Assembly: GCA_964531715.1 (NCBI GenBank)
Contig: CAZHEE010000011.1
Location: 1-36,982, forward strand
Length of the DNA stretch: 36,982 nt
Reading direction: 5' to 3'
Origin: UBA1664 sp964531715
Lineage (GTDB): Bacteria > Pseudomonadota > Alphaproteobacteria > Micavibrionales > UBA1664
Shown: piece after piece, positions 15,049 through 23,215 of the stretch
How the letters are laid out: every line of letters starts with the position of its first letter
Numbering within the stretch: the stretch's first letter is position 1
Translations under genes and position numbers: made by a program
The notes under the pieces: generated by a model
The model's input: only the letters and a program-made list of their open reading frames with translations
The model's database searches: none
Told to the model about the DNA's origin: nothing

Positions 15049-16866
15049 TTATGCGCTTTCACGTCCTGCCTTTTTCCGTTCGTGAGCGAGGAGGAATTTT
15101 TTACGCAAACGAAGGTTGACGGGCGTTACTTCCAGCAATTCATCTTCATCAATGTAAGACATCATTTCTTCAAGGCTCATCTTTTTCGGCGGTGTTAATG
15201 TGACCGCATCATCCGTACCGCTCGCGCGGACATTGGTGAGCTTTTTACCTTTAAGAACATTGATTTCAAGGTCATTTTCGCGGTTATGCTCCCCGACAAT
15301 CATCCCTTGATAAACCGGGGTTTGATGCCCGATAAACATAACACCGCGATCTTGTAGGTTAAAAATCGCATAGGCCACGGCTGTGCCTGTCTCGCTAGCG
15401 ATCAATGCGCCGTTTCTGCGCCCTGTGATATCGCCTTTAAAGGGTGCATAGCTATGGAAAAGGCGATTGAGTATACCTGTTCCACGTGTATCGGTTAAAA
15501 ATTGCGATTGATAACCGATTAATCCGCGTGATGGCGCAAGGAAACTAATGCGCTGCTTACCCGCCCCGCTTGAGCGCATATCGGTCATCTCGGCTTTACG
15601 GCGGTTCATTTTATCAACCACGCTAGAAGCATATTCTTCATCTACATCAATAATGACTTCCTCAATAGGCTCCAGTTTTTGCCCGTTTTCCACGCGGAAT
15701 AGTACACGCGGGCGGGAGACGGTGAGTTCAAAACCTTCGCGGCGCATGGTTTCAATCAAAACGCCAAGCTGTAACTCTCCGCGTCCGCCAATTTCAAATG
15801 CGTCTTTGTCCGCGCTTTCCGAAAAAGTGATTGCAACGTTGACTTCCGCCTCTGCCATCAACCGCTCGCGGATCATGGTTGAGGTGACTTTCTTGCCTTC
15901 CTGCCCTGCAAAGGGGGAATCATTCACGGTAATCATAACCGCCATGGTTGGCGGGTCAATCGGTGTTGACGGCACAGGATTTTCAAGCGCGGGTGCGCCG
16001 ATAGTGTCGGCAACGCTCGTTTTCGCAAGTCCTGCGATACAGATAATATCACCCACATTGACTTGCGTGACCGCAACGCGCTCCGTACCATCAAAGGTCA
16101 GGAGCTTGCTCAAACGCCCTTGTTCAACAGTTTTTCCGTTCAGGTCGATGGATTTAACCGTGTCATTAACTTTAGCTGATCCTGAAATAACCCGTCCCGT
16201 GAGGCATCGTCCTAAGAAAGGATCGGAGTCTAGTAAGGTTGCAAGCATGGCAAAAGGGGCATTTTCATCGCCTTCGGGGGCGGGGACATGCTCAAGCACC
16301 AAATCAAGCAATGGTGATAAATCCTTACGCTCATCATCCAGTTCGCGCGTACACCAACCATCACGACCCGAGGCATAAAGGATAGGAAAATCAAGCTGCT
16401 CATCATTGGCTTCAAGGGCAACGAACAGGTCAAAAACTTCATCAACCACTTCTTCGGGACGACCATCGGGGCGGTCAATTTTATTAATAATAACAATGGG
16501 TTTAAGGCCTTGTTTTAAAGCTTTACCTAAGACAAATTTTGTTTGTGGCATTGGGCCTTCCGCCGCATCGGTCAGCAGGATAACCCCATCCGCCATGTGG
16601 AGTACACGCTCAACCTCGCCACCAAAATCGGCGTGGCCAGGCGTGTCAATAATATTGATACGCGTGTCACCGAACTGGATTGAGGTTGGCTTGGCTAGGA
16701 TTGTGATACCGCGTTCCTTCTCTAAATCGTTAGAGTCCATCACGCGCTCATCCATCGCCTGATTATCCCTGAACATACCTGATTGCTTCATGAGCGAGTC
16801 AATCAGCGTGGTTTTCCCATGGTCAACGTGGGCGATAATGGCGATATTTCTTAAATTTCTGGACAT
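15049..16866 (-). CDS. typA: Ribosome-associated GTPase TypA/BipA
   Basis: This encodes 605 residues from the ATG at 16866. The translational GTPase domain shows all G motifs: AHVDHGKTT (G1), the switch region with EKERGITI, DTPGHADFGGEVERV (G3) and INKIDRP (G4). EF-G-like domains follow, then the TypA-specific C-terminus with LIGYQSQFLTDTRGTG, RNGALI, and KKLTNVRASGTDDAVTLTPP. It binds ribosomes and acts in 50S assembly and stress or cold adaptation. The start two codons upstream (16872) is too close to the AAGGA Shine-Dalgarno, so 16866 is preferred. Length is normal for the family. Confidence 0.96.
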   Translation of the reverse strand: MSRNLRNIAIIAHVDHGKTTLIDSLMKQSGMFRDNQAMDERVMDSNDLEKERGITILAKPTSIQFGDTRINIIDTPGHADFGGEVERVLHMADGVILLTDAAEGPMPQTKFVLGKALKQGLKPIVIINKIDRPDGRPEEVVDEVFDLFVALEANDEQLDFPILYASGRDGWCTRELDDERKDLSPLLDLVLEHVPAPEGDENAPFAMLATLLDSDPFLGRCLTGRVISGSAKVNDTVKSIDLNGKTVEQGRLSKLLTFDGTERVAVTQVNVGDIICIAGLAKTSVADTIGAPALENPVPSTPIDPPTMAVMITVNDSPFAGQEGKKVTSTMIRERLMAEAEVNVAITFSESADKDAFEIGGRGELQLGVLIETMRREGFELTVSRPRVLFRVENGQKLEPIEEVIIDVDEEYASSVVDKMNRRKAEMTDMRSSGAGKQRISFLAPSRGLIGYQSQFLTDTRGTGILNRLFHSYAPFKGDITGRRNGALIASETGTAVAYAIFNLQDRGVMFIGHQTPVYQGMIVGEHNRENDLEINVLKGKKLTNVRASGTDDAVTLTPPKKMSLEEMMSYIDEDELLEVTPVNLRLRKKFLLAHERKKAGRESA

Positions 16867-16937
16867 TTGCATCTTTCCTTGAGCTTATTTTGTGCTTAGC
16901 AATAAGGCTTTTTAAGCCAAAATACAATCTTTATATC

Positions 16938-17028
16938 GTCATTGCACGTTTCATTTATGAATACATGCAATCCAACAAAAAAACTGGATTACATATATTT
17001 TGCTAATAAAACATAAACGTGTAATGAC
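16938..17028. repeat. Two tandem palindromic repeats between typA and pyrC
   Basis: The first, at 16938-16974, begins GTCATTGCACGTTTCATTTA and ends GCAATCCA. Its reverse complement recurs at 23063-23099 with one mismatch over 37 bp. The second, at 16985-17028, runs from TGGATTACATATATTTT to ACGTGTAATGAC, and belongs with the ACGTGTAAT elements at 1520-1552 and 23012-23046. Both can form hairpins and separate the divergent genes. Confidence 0.82.
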
Positions 17029-17058
17029 GGGTATTGTAGATTATGCTAAAAACACTCC

Positions 17059-18150
17059 ATGACCACTCTCACTCTCCCGAAATGGTTTGATGCCCACATG
17101 CATGCGCGGCAAGGCGCATTAATTAAGCCCATTTTGCAATCGCAATATGATATGGGATGTTATGCCATTCTCGCCATGCCGAATACGAGGCCAGTTGTTG
17201 GTACGATTGAACCTCATGAAGGCTATTGGTCAATCAGTGATTATCAATCAATGCTTTCAAAGGATAATATCCATTTTGACCATGTTATTACACCCCTTTA
17301 TTTGCACGCCAATACAACTCCGCAAATGATAGAAGACGGCGCAAAAGAAGGGATATTAAAAGCTGCTAAATGTTATCCGCCACATGGCACGACCAATGCC
17401 TCCATGGGCTATCCGATAGAGTCTCTCATGAAAAACGGTGTGATAGAAGCAATGGTCGATAACAACATTACGCTGTGTATTCATGGAGAAGAACATGGTC
17501 TAAAAGCAACATCTTATTTCGACCGAGAAACGAATGCGGAGGAGATTTTTTATCGCGAACGGATGCCGAGATTGGTTGAAGCCTATCCAGATCTGAAAAT
17601 CGTCTGCGAGCATATCACAACAAAGGTTGCGACCGATTTCGTTTTGGATTGCGATGATATTGTCGGGGCGACAATCACGCCGCAACATTTACTTTACACG
17701 GTTGGCGATTTAATTTTAGGATTGAAATACCATCTGTTTTGCCTGCCGGTTGTGAAGTTTAATGAGGATCGTGAGGCGTTGCGCACCGCGGTGATGACAC
17801 CATCCCAAACCAAATTTTTTGCCGGGACTGACAGCGCCGCCCATACCACCAAGGCAACAGATTGCGGATGTGCGGCAGGATGCTTCACTGGTGGCATCGC
17901 ACCACAACTTTATGCCCAAGCACTTGAGGAAGCCGGTCTCGACTTTTCGCGTATCGACCATGAGAATATATTTAAAAATTTCCTATGTTTTAACGGTCCT
18001 GATTTTTATGGATTATCCAGAAGTGAAGAAAGTTTTACGCTTACAAAAACATCTCAAGCAATTAAAAAAATCAAAACCGATGAGGGAGAGATTACACCCC
18101 TTCCGCTCGGTATGGGGCAAGAGACAATTCCCTGGACTTTAGACTTTTAA
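17059..18150 (+). CDS. pyrC: Dihydroorotase, PyrC class II type
   Basis: This encodes 363 residues, the typical size of class II dihydroorotase. Metal ligands are visible: FDAHMHAR (H13, H15), the carboxylated lysine in KAAKCYP (K104), H142 in CIHGEEH, H185 in CEHITT and D258 in GTDSAAH. The substrate-binding N-T-R of MPNTRP is also present. The enzyme interconverts carbamoyl aspartate and dihydroorotate in the third step of pyrimidine synthesis. It stands alone, after a repeat-filled gap, with no other pyr genes adjacent. The ATG follows about 30 bp after the repeats. Confidence 0.95.
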   Translation: MTTLTLPKWFDAHMHARQGALIKPILQSQYDMGCYAILAMPNTRPVVGTIEPHEGYWSISDYQSMLSKDNIHFDHVITPLYLHANTTPQMIEDGAKEGILKAAKCYPPHGTTNASMGYPIESLMKNGVIEAMVDNNITLCIHGEEHGLKATSYFDRETNAEEIFYRERMPRLVEAYPDLKIVCEHITTKVATDFVLDCDDIVGATITPQHLLYTVGDLILGLKYHLFCLPVVKFNEDREALRTAVMTPSQTKFFAGTDSAAHTTKATDCGCAAGCFTGGIAPQLYAQALEEAGLDFSRIDHENIFKNFLCFNGPDFYGLSRSEESFTLTKTSQAIKKIKTDEGEITPLPLGMGQETIPWTLDF

Positions 18151-18344
18151 CTTCCCTATCCCTTCTGGGACAGGGTGAGGGTGAGGGTTTTAAGCTTTGT
18201 TTTTATCGCAGAGTTTAAGAGTAAGGGGAGTTAGTTCATCTAAAATTCAAAACCTCCGATACTCCACTACTCCGTGTTAAATTATTTTTCTGAATTACAC
18301 ATATTAGGCTATCGCCAAAAAATACAATGACGGTAATATAATTC
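18151..18344. repeat. Repeat-bearing gap after pyrC
   Basis: Near 18155-18190 a TCCCTATCCCTTCTGGGACAGGG imperfect hairpin is followed by TGAGGGTGAGGG. This is the reverse-oriented relative of the CCTCACCCTAACCC element at 1786-1817. At 18248-18284 ACCTCCGATACTCC and TACTCCGTG match the CGGAGTATCGGAGG family at 22890-22963. The first hairpin may double as the pyrC terminator. Confidence 0.65.
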
Positions 18345-18839
18345 ATGCTCATACTCTCCGAAATTTTATCACAGCCGATTTATTTGATTGGATTAGTTGC
18401 GCTCATATTGATATTCGGTTTGTTTCTGGCTTTTCGGCAAAGGCAATATCCCTATTACGCGTGCGAAACGCTTCTAACCCCTGCCGAGCTTAAATTCTAT
18501 AAAGTTCTTAAAATGGCTGTGCCTGCGCATCACGCGATTATGATGAAGGTCAGGATGGGGGATATTATCACCTGTAACGAACGTGATTGGCACAGAGGCT
18601 GGGGGCCGCGCATCTCCGCCAAGCATATTGATTTTGTGATTATTGATGCGCAAACAACACGTATCCTCTGCGGAATTGAGTTGGATGACTCAAGCCATCG
18701 TACCGATGCATACAGGATTGAACGCGATAAATTCGTCAATAAAGCTTTTGAAGTTGCAAATGTTCCCCTCCACCGCATCCCTGTCCAAAAATGGTATGAT
18801 GCGGAGGCATTGAAGAACTTAATTATCCAACAACCGTGA
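18345..18839 (+). CDS. Membrane-anchored DUF2726 protein
   Basis: This encodes 164 residues: an N-terminal transmembrane helix (about 10-29), then a DUF2726 domain at about 40-160. Conserved features are LLTPAELKFYKVLK, the strand pair AKHIDFVIID and TRILCGIELDDSSH, and the closing helix ERDKFVNKAFEVANVPLHRIPV. The D-x-V-x-I-D then G-I-E-L-D-D-S-S-H arrangement is that of a restriction-endonuclease-like fold, suggesting a possible nucleic-acid role, though activity is unproven for this family. Its last 21 bp overlap the convergent kinase-like gene. Confidence 0.82.
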   Translation: MLILSEILSQPIYLIGLVALILIFGLFLAFRQRQYPYYACETLLTPAELKFYKVLKMAVPAHHAIMMKVRMGDIITCNERDWHRGWGPRISAKHIDFVIIDAQTTRILCGIELDDSSHRTDAYRIERDKFVNKAFEVANVPLHRIPVQKWYDAEALKNLIIQQP

Positions 18840-19664
18840 GGGGTTTACGGCATAAGTAAAACCGTTTTTATCCTGCCAGGTTTCAATCACTTGCGGGTCG
18901 AGTTTCGGGAGCGGTTTATTGGGCATCCGCACACATGGCACAAGGCTATAGCCACGATCGAGAGACTTCGTCACGCGCTTATGCCCGTTGAGGAGAACAT
19001 AAAACCCGTCTTTGCGCATCGCTGTCACCGTATTATGCAGGTCGCGTTTTACACGTGTCGGGATGAGGTTACGCGCCCCGACCCAAAAATGGTCGTACGG
19101 TTTTTGCACCAGCCAATCGCGAATGGCATCATTGGTCACAATCTTGATGGCCTGCGGCGTAACATCCGTTGTTTCAATAATCAAATCGTAATTATCCTGA
19201 TCTTCAATATCGACATTATAATATTTCTTGAACCGGTCACGTTCTGAGGTTTTACGATCCTTCAATGCCTGAAGCGTTTTGTCAAAATCACCATAGGATT
19301 CATTGTCACGATCGGCGCTGATTATCCGCTCGGCGGCAAGGACAGGATTGACTTCCAGCTTAATTTTGAAACTATCGGGGATAAAATGCCAAGCCATGCG
19401 GCTATCCACGACGAGGTTTTTATCCGTTTTCGCCAAAGCCGCGAAATTCCCGTCAATTTCGTCGTCTATAGACTTGTCAATCTCGGCAAGTTTATTAAGC
19501 TCCAGTGTTGTAATACCCCGTTCTTCCGCCATTTGGCGTTGAATTTTACCGGTGGAGTAAGCCTCTGCCCCCCAATATTCAACGAGCGAACGCGCCAGGA
19601 CGGACTTCCCACTGCCTAAATCGCCGCTGATGGTCATGATGAGGGGTTTATTGATACGGTTCAT
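18819..19664 (-). CDS. Cytidylate-kinase-like P-loop protein with C-terminal extension
   Basis: This encodes 281 residues from the ATG at 19664. The first 190 resemble a cytidylate-kinase-like fold: P-loop SGDLGSGKSVLARSL (about 13-27), YSTGKIQRQMAEERG, the D-x-R of VVDSRMAWHFIP, and a lid-like RKTSERDRFKKYYNVDI. The last 90 residues (VGARNLIPTRVKRDL...LNGHKRVTKSLDRGYSLVPC) form a separate region that I do not recognise; standard CMP kinases lack it. It may phosphorylate a nucleotide, but the substrate is unclear. An upstream in-frame GTG at 19688 is less likely. It is convergent with the DUF2726 gene and divergent from ihfB. Confidence 0.7.
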   Translation of the reverse strand: MNRINKPLIMTISGDLGSGKSVLARSLVEYWGAEAYSTGKIQRQMAEERGITTLELNKLAEIDKSIDDEIDGNFAALAKTDKNLVVDSRMAWHFIPDSFKIKLEVNPVLAAERIISADRDNESYGDFDKTLQALKDRKTSERDRFKKYYNVDIEDQDNYDLIIETTDVTPQAIKIVTNDAIRDWLVQKPYDHFWVGARNLIPTRVKRDLHNTVTAMRKDGFYVLLNGHKRVTKSLDRGYSLVPCVRMPNKPLPKLDPQVIETWQDKNGFTYAVNPSRLLDN

Positions 19665-19726
19665 GGCATATATTTGCGTATTTAACACAAAAATGCAAAC
19701 TCAAAAAATCTAGATGGAACAAGAGC

Positions 19727-19755
19727 TTGACTTATGATGTAGGCAATAATAAATA
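19727..19755 (+). promoter_or_regulatory. Candidate sigma-70-type promoter of ihfB
   Basis: TTGACT at 19727-19732 and TAAATA at 19750-19755 are 17 bp apart, and a start about 15 bp before the ATG at 19776 would leave room for the AAGGA Shine-Dalgarno at 19764. A nearby TATAAT at 19758-19763 is too far from the -35 box. Confidence 0.4.
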
Positions 19756-19775
19756 AGTATAATAAGGACTTATTC

Positions 19776-20057
19776 ATGACAAAATCGGAATTAATATCTA
19801 AATTGGCCAGTAAACATCCGCAACTTTACTTGCGCGATGTGGAAATTATGGTCGATACAATTTTTAGCGAGATTACGAATGCGCTGGTGCGCGGTGACCG
19901 GGTTGAGCTTCGGAATTTCGGTGCCTTTTCAGTAAAAAAACGTGAGGCGCGGCAGGGGCGTAACCCGCGTACGGGTGAATCGGTTCAGGTCGCGGAAAAG
20001 CAAACACCGGCTTTTAAAGCGGGGAAAGCGCTCCGTGACCGCTTGAATGAAAGCTAA
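19776..20057 (+). CDS. ihfB: Integration host factor beta subunit
   Basis: This encodes 93 residues, the HU/IHF length. It starts MTKSELISKL, has a GDRVELRNFGAFSVKKREAR core, and carries the DNA-intercalating arm RQGRNPRTGESV with its conserved R-N-P-x-T-G-E. IHF bends DNA in replication, transcription and site-specific recombination. The KSELI start and the immediately following lapA gene favour the beta subunit over HU or IHF-alpha, matching the ihfB-lapA pairing in many proteobacteria. A good Shine-Dalgarno (AAGGA) precedes it. Confidence 0.92.
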   Translation: MTKSELISKLASKHPQLYLRDVEIMVDTIFSEITNALVRGDRVELRNFGAFSVKKREARQGRNPRTGESVQVAEKQTPAFKAGKALRDRLNES

Positions 20058-20064
20058 GGCTCGC

Positions 20065-20385
20065 ATGTTCGGCGTTAAAATTCTCCGCTATATTCTCAAA
20101 ATCTTTTCGGTCATTCTGATTGTCGCGTTTGTTGTGTTAAACAGGCAAGAGACGGAGCTTTATATCTCGCCTTTAACTGACCCTTTAATATTGCCATTAT
20201 GGCTGATGGGCTTACTCATTTTCGCAATCGGATTTACAGTTGGGGCATTATTGCTATGGCTCAATAGCTGGCCAATACGGCGAGAACTCTCACGCACGAA
20301 GAAAAAGCTAGAAGTGCATGAGAAAGAAAAAGCTAAAATCGAAAATGAAAAAATGAATGAAGATATTCTGGCACTAGAAAGCTAG
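20065..20385 (+). CDS. lapA: LapA-domain inner-membrane protein
   Basis: This encodes 106 residues from the ATG at 20065. Two transmembrane helices (about 6-24 and 40-63) flank the short loop VLNRQETELYISPL, the LapA signature, and a cytoplasmic coiled coil (68-100) follows. In enterobacteria LapA works with LapB in control of lipopolysaccharide synthesis; lapB is not adjacent here. An alternative ATG at 20047 overlaps ihfB, but the AAGG six bases before 20065 supports the later start. It is probably co-transcribed with ihfB. Confidence 0.8.
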   Translation: MFGVKILRYILKIFSVILIVAFVVLNRQETELYISPLTDPLILPLWLMGLLIFAIGFTVGALLLWLNSWPIRRELSRTKKKLEVHEKEKAKIENEKMNEDILALES

Positions 20386-20472
20386 AATGATTATCCTATT
20401 TCCAAGTCATAAACTTATCGGTTTCATAATCATCCCCTTGCCTCTGTGTGTTTATAAGCCTATTGTTATTTC

Positions 20473-21636
20473 ATGGTTTTTTGGCGTAAGAAAAAAAATG
20501 CGGTTGAGCAGGAACAGCAAGAGCGTGATGATGCCTTGCTCCATCCTAAAGGCGAGCCTGACCTCGAACTCTCAACGGATTATGACTCTGGTATTTCGGA
20601 TGATCAAAAACAGTCACTCAACCCGACCGAAGATGAAATTATTGAAGAGCTGGAGGCGCAACCTGCGCCCGCCCATACGCTTATCGATGATGTGAAAGAG
20701 GCGCAAGACCTCGCCGATCACACGGCGGAAGGCGGCTGGCTTTCGCGATTATCAGGTGGGTTAAAAAAATCATCGCAGAAATTCACGGATGTTTTCACTA
20801 AGAAGAAATTGGATCAGGATGCGCTGGACGAGCTGGAAGAGGCTCTCATCATGGCGGATCTCGGACCGAAAACTGCCGCAAAAATCATTGCCGATTTTTC
20901 CGCAAACCGCTTTGGCAAGGATATCAGCGAGGATGAGGTGAAGCAGGCCTTGGCAGGGTTGATCACCGATATCCTGACCCCCGTGGTTAAGCCGCTTGAA
21001 TTGACCAAGACAGACGGCCCGTTTGTTATCCTTATGACAGGGGTGAACGGGGCGGGGAAGACAACAACGATTGGAAAACTCGCCGCGCAATATCAGCGTG
21101 AGGGTAAGTCCGTTATGATGGCCGCCGCCGACACGTTTCGCGCCGCCGCCGTTGAACAGCTCACGGTTTGGAGTGAACGAAACAAATGCGAAATTGTGAA
21201 AAAGGAAATCGGGGCAGACCCCGCCTCTGTGGCATTTGAAGCTTATCAAAAAGCGAAGCATGAAGGTGTTGATGTCCTCCTGATTGATACGGCAGGGCGA
21301 TTGCATAACAAGAAAAACCTGATGGAAGAACTCCAAAAGATTATCCGTGTTTTACAAAAGCAGGATGACAATGTGCCACATGCTTGCTTACTCGTGCTGG
21401 ATTCAACGACAGGGCAAAACGCGCTGTCTCAGGTTGAGACATTTAAGGAGCTTGTGAATATTTCGGGGCTTATCGTGACGAAGCTGGACGGTTCTGCCAA
21501 GGGCGGGGTGGTTGTTGCGCTCGCCGATGCGCATGGGTTACCGATACATGCGGTCGGTGTCGGTGAAAATATTGAGGATTTACAGCCCTTTACGGCAGAA
21601 AGTTATGCTAATTCTTTAATTGGAGTTTCGCAGTAA
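20473..21636 (+). CDS. ftsY: Signal recognition particle receptor FtsY
   Basis: This encodes 387 residues. An acidic A-domain-like N-terminus (10-85) precedes the N domain (about 100-170). The GTPase G domain has P-loop GVNGAGKTT at 190-198, AADTFRAAAVEQL at 218-230, DTAGR at 272-276 and TKLDGSAKGG at 336-345. The FtsY receptor docks ribosome-SRP complexes at the inner membrane by forming a GTP-dependent heterodimer with Ffh. The basic start MVFWRKKK suits membrane contact. The gene is intact and stands about 90 bp after lapA. Confidence 0.96.
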   Translation: MVFWRKKKNAVEQEQQERDDALLHPKGEPDLELSTDYDSGISDDQKQSLNPTEDEIIEELEAQPAPAHTLIDDVKEAQDLADHTAEGGWLSRLSGGLKKSSQKFTDVFTKKKLDQDALDELEEALIMADLGPKTAAKIIADFSANRFGKDISEDEVKQALAGLITDILTPVVKPLELTKTDGPFVILMTGVNGAGKTTTIGKLAAQYQREGKSVMMAAADTFRAAAVEQLTVWSERNKCEIVKKEIGADPASVAFEAYQKAKHEGVDVLLIDTAGRLHNKKNLMEELQKIIRVLQKQDDNVPHACLLVLDSTTGQNALSQVETFKELVNISGLIVTKLDGSAKGGVVVALADAHGLPIHAVGVGENIEDLQPFTAESYANSLIGVSQ

Positions 21637-21662
21637 AAGTAATATATATGAGGAATATATAA

Positions 21663-22122
21663 TTGATAAGGTATGCTTTAGAAAAAGAGCGAGAAACTCT
21701 TATAAATTTTCTTGTTGATGTGAATGGCGAAGAAAATGACATCTTTGCTCGTGAATATGTTGAATGTTGTTTTTCTAATGATTATAGAAAACCTCACTTT
21801 TTGATTTGTGAAATTAACAATAGAATAATTGGTGCTGCGGCATATTCTCAGGAGCTTTACAACTTCAATTTGGGGTATAAGTTGGGTTTGTGTACATGAA
21901 GACTATAGAAATAAAAGCTATGGTGAAAGCTTGATAAATTCATGTTTGAATGAAATCAGGAAAAATATTGATAATGCAGTCTATGTAATATTGGGGACAT
22001 ATCCCAACAAAACAGGCTTATACGATAAAACTGGTTTTAAAGAAGTTTTAAAAGACAGTGAACAAGGTTCATTTATGATGAAAAAAATTACTTCAAAACA
22101 AAAGGATAAAGACGATGGTTGA
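21663..22122 (+). pseudogene. GNAT acetyltransferase split by a +1 frameshift
   Basis: A TTG start (Shine-Dalgarno GAGGA at 21650-21655) opens MIRYALEKERETLINFLVDV and continues to a TGA at 21897-21899. Near 21868-21871 the correct frame changes: IIGAAAYSQELYNFN continues as WGISWVCVHEDYRNKSYGESLI, then YVILGTYPNKTGLYDKTGFK, the acetyl-CoA-binding and C-terminal motifs of GNAT enzymes. One extra T in AATTTGGGG explains it. Restored, the product is about 152 residues. The AT-rich codon use differs from ftsY and the next gene, suggesting transfer. The last codons overlap the start of the UPF0173 gene by 8 bp. A sequencing or assembly indel cannot be excluded. Confidence 0.75.
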
Positions 22123-22840
22123 TGTAACATATTATGGGCATTCATGCTTTATGGCGGATGTTGACGGTACGAAAATTCTGTTCGATCCATTTATCAGCGA
22201 GAATGAAGCCGCAAAAGATATAATTGATATGGCAATGCTCATGCCTGATTACATTTTGGTTACTCATGGGCATTTTGACCATATTTGTGATGTTGAGGCG
22301 ATTGCAAAGCAATCCGGCGCGGCTGTTATAGCCAATTTTGAGGTGGCCAATTATTTTGGCCAAAAGGGGTTGAAAACCATCCCTGTTAACCAAGGCGGCA
22401 CGGTCTCCCTCAAAGGCATGGATGTGAAGGCGGTCAATGCCATCCATTCATCGTCTTTTCCGGATGGCGGCTATGCGGGCAATCCGCTCGGCTTTGTCAT
22501 TCATGGTGACGGCGCGGTGTTTTATTATTCCGGTGATACGGCGCTCACTTATGATATGAAATTGATTGCGGAGCAATATCAGCTTGATTTCGCGTTTCTA
22601 TGTCTGGGTGATTGCTTCACAATGGGGGTTGAGGATGCGCTCAAAGCCTCTGATTTTGTGGGAACGCAGGAAATTATCGGGATGCATTTCGATACGTTTG
22701 AGCCGATAACAATCGACCATGATGAGGCGATCAAGATTTTTGAGCAGGCAGGCAAGCTCCTCAAACTCCCTGAAATTGGCGAGACTTTCACGGTTGAATG
22801 CGCGATAAACCGCGATGAAATCAAGAAAAATTACGGGTAG
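22115..22840 (+). CDS. UPF0173-type metal-dependent hydrolase (MBL fold)
   Basis: This encodes 241 residues. The metallo-beta-lactamase fold shows VTYYGHSCF at the N-terminus, the metal motif THGHFDH (H51, H53, D55, H56), NAIHSSSFPDGGYAGNPLGF, SGDTALTYDM with the bridging Asp, and GMHFDTFEPI near the end. This order of motifs is that of the UPF0173/UlaG-like family of zinc- or manganese-dependent hydrolases. The substrate is unknown. The ATG overlaps the end of the frameshifted GNAT gene, implying past translational coupling. Confidence 0.9.
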   Translation: MVDVTYYGHSCFMADVDGTKILFDPFISENEAAKDIIDMAMLMPDYILVTHGHFDHICDVEAIAKQSGAAVIANFEVANYFGQKGLKTIPVNQGGTVSLKGMDVKAVNAIHSSSFPDGGYAGNPLGFVIHGDGAVFYYSGDTALTYDMKLIAEQYQLDFAFLCLGDCFTMGVEDALKASDFVGTQEIIGMHFDTFEPITIDHDEAIKIFEQAGKLLKLPEIGETFTVECAINRDEIKKNYG

Positions 22841-23215
22841 TTTTTAAAACTTCATCATTGCACGCCGCCGTGCGTGCAATCCAGAAATAAATTAATACGG
22901 AGTATCGGAGGTTCGGAGTCTTTAATATTTACTCCGCTTCTCCGTACCTCCGTGTAAAATTAAACTGCCATCTCAATTAAGCGAAGTAGACACGAAGATT
23001 TTAACACTTCGTCATTACATGTTTTTCGTTAGAAAATACGTGTAATATAGTTCTATAATTTCTGGATTGCACGTATTCATAAATGAAACGTGCAATGACA
23101 AATGAAGAAACCTCTGTAACCTTCGTGTTCTCTGTAGTTAAAAATTACAATTCTCGTGCCAAGAGAGGCAAGCTAACATCTTTCGCTCATTAGCTCTTTA
23201 TGATAATTATTGCGT
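22841..23215. repeat. Gap packed with palindromic repeats
   Basis: I see no gene. At 22890-22963 a nested element has TACGGAGTATCGGAGG on one side and CTCCGTACCTCCGTG on the other. At 23012-23046 TCATTACATGTTTTT faces AAATACGTGTAAT. At 23063-23099 lies the near-exact reverse complement of the 16938-16974 element. At 23108-23140 a CCTCTGTAACC...GTGTTCTCTGTAG segment belongs to the CACAGAGAACACAGAG family. Four elements lie end to end. Confidence 0.82.

Noticed and set aside
15548..16378. Long forward ORF of 276 codons opposite typA
   Set aside because: It is antisense to a complete, motif-bearing typA and has Ser/Arg/Pro-rich shadow composition.
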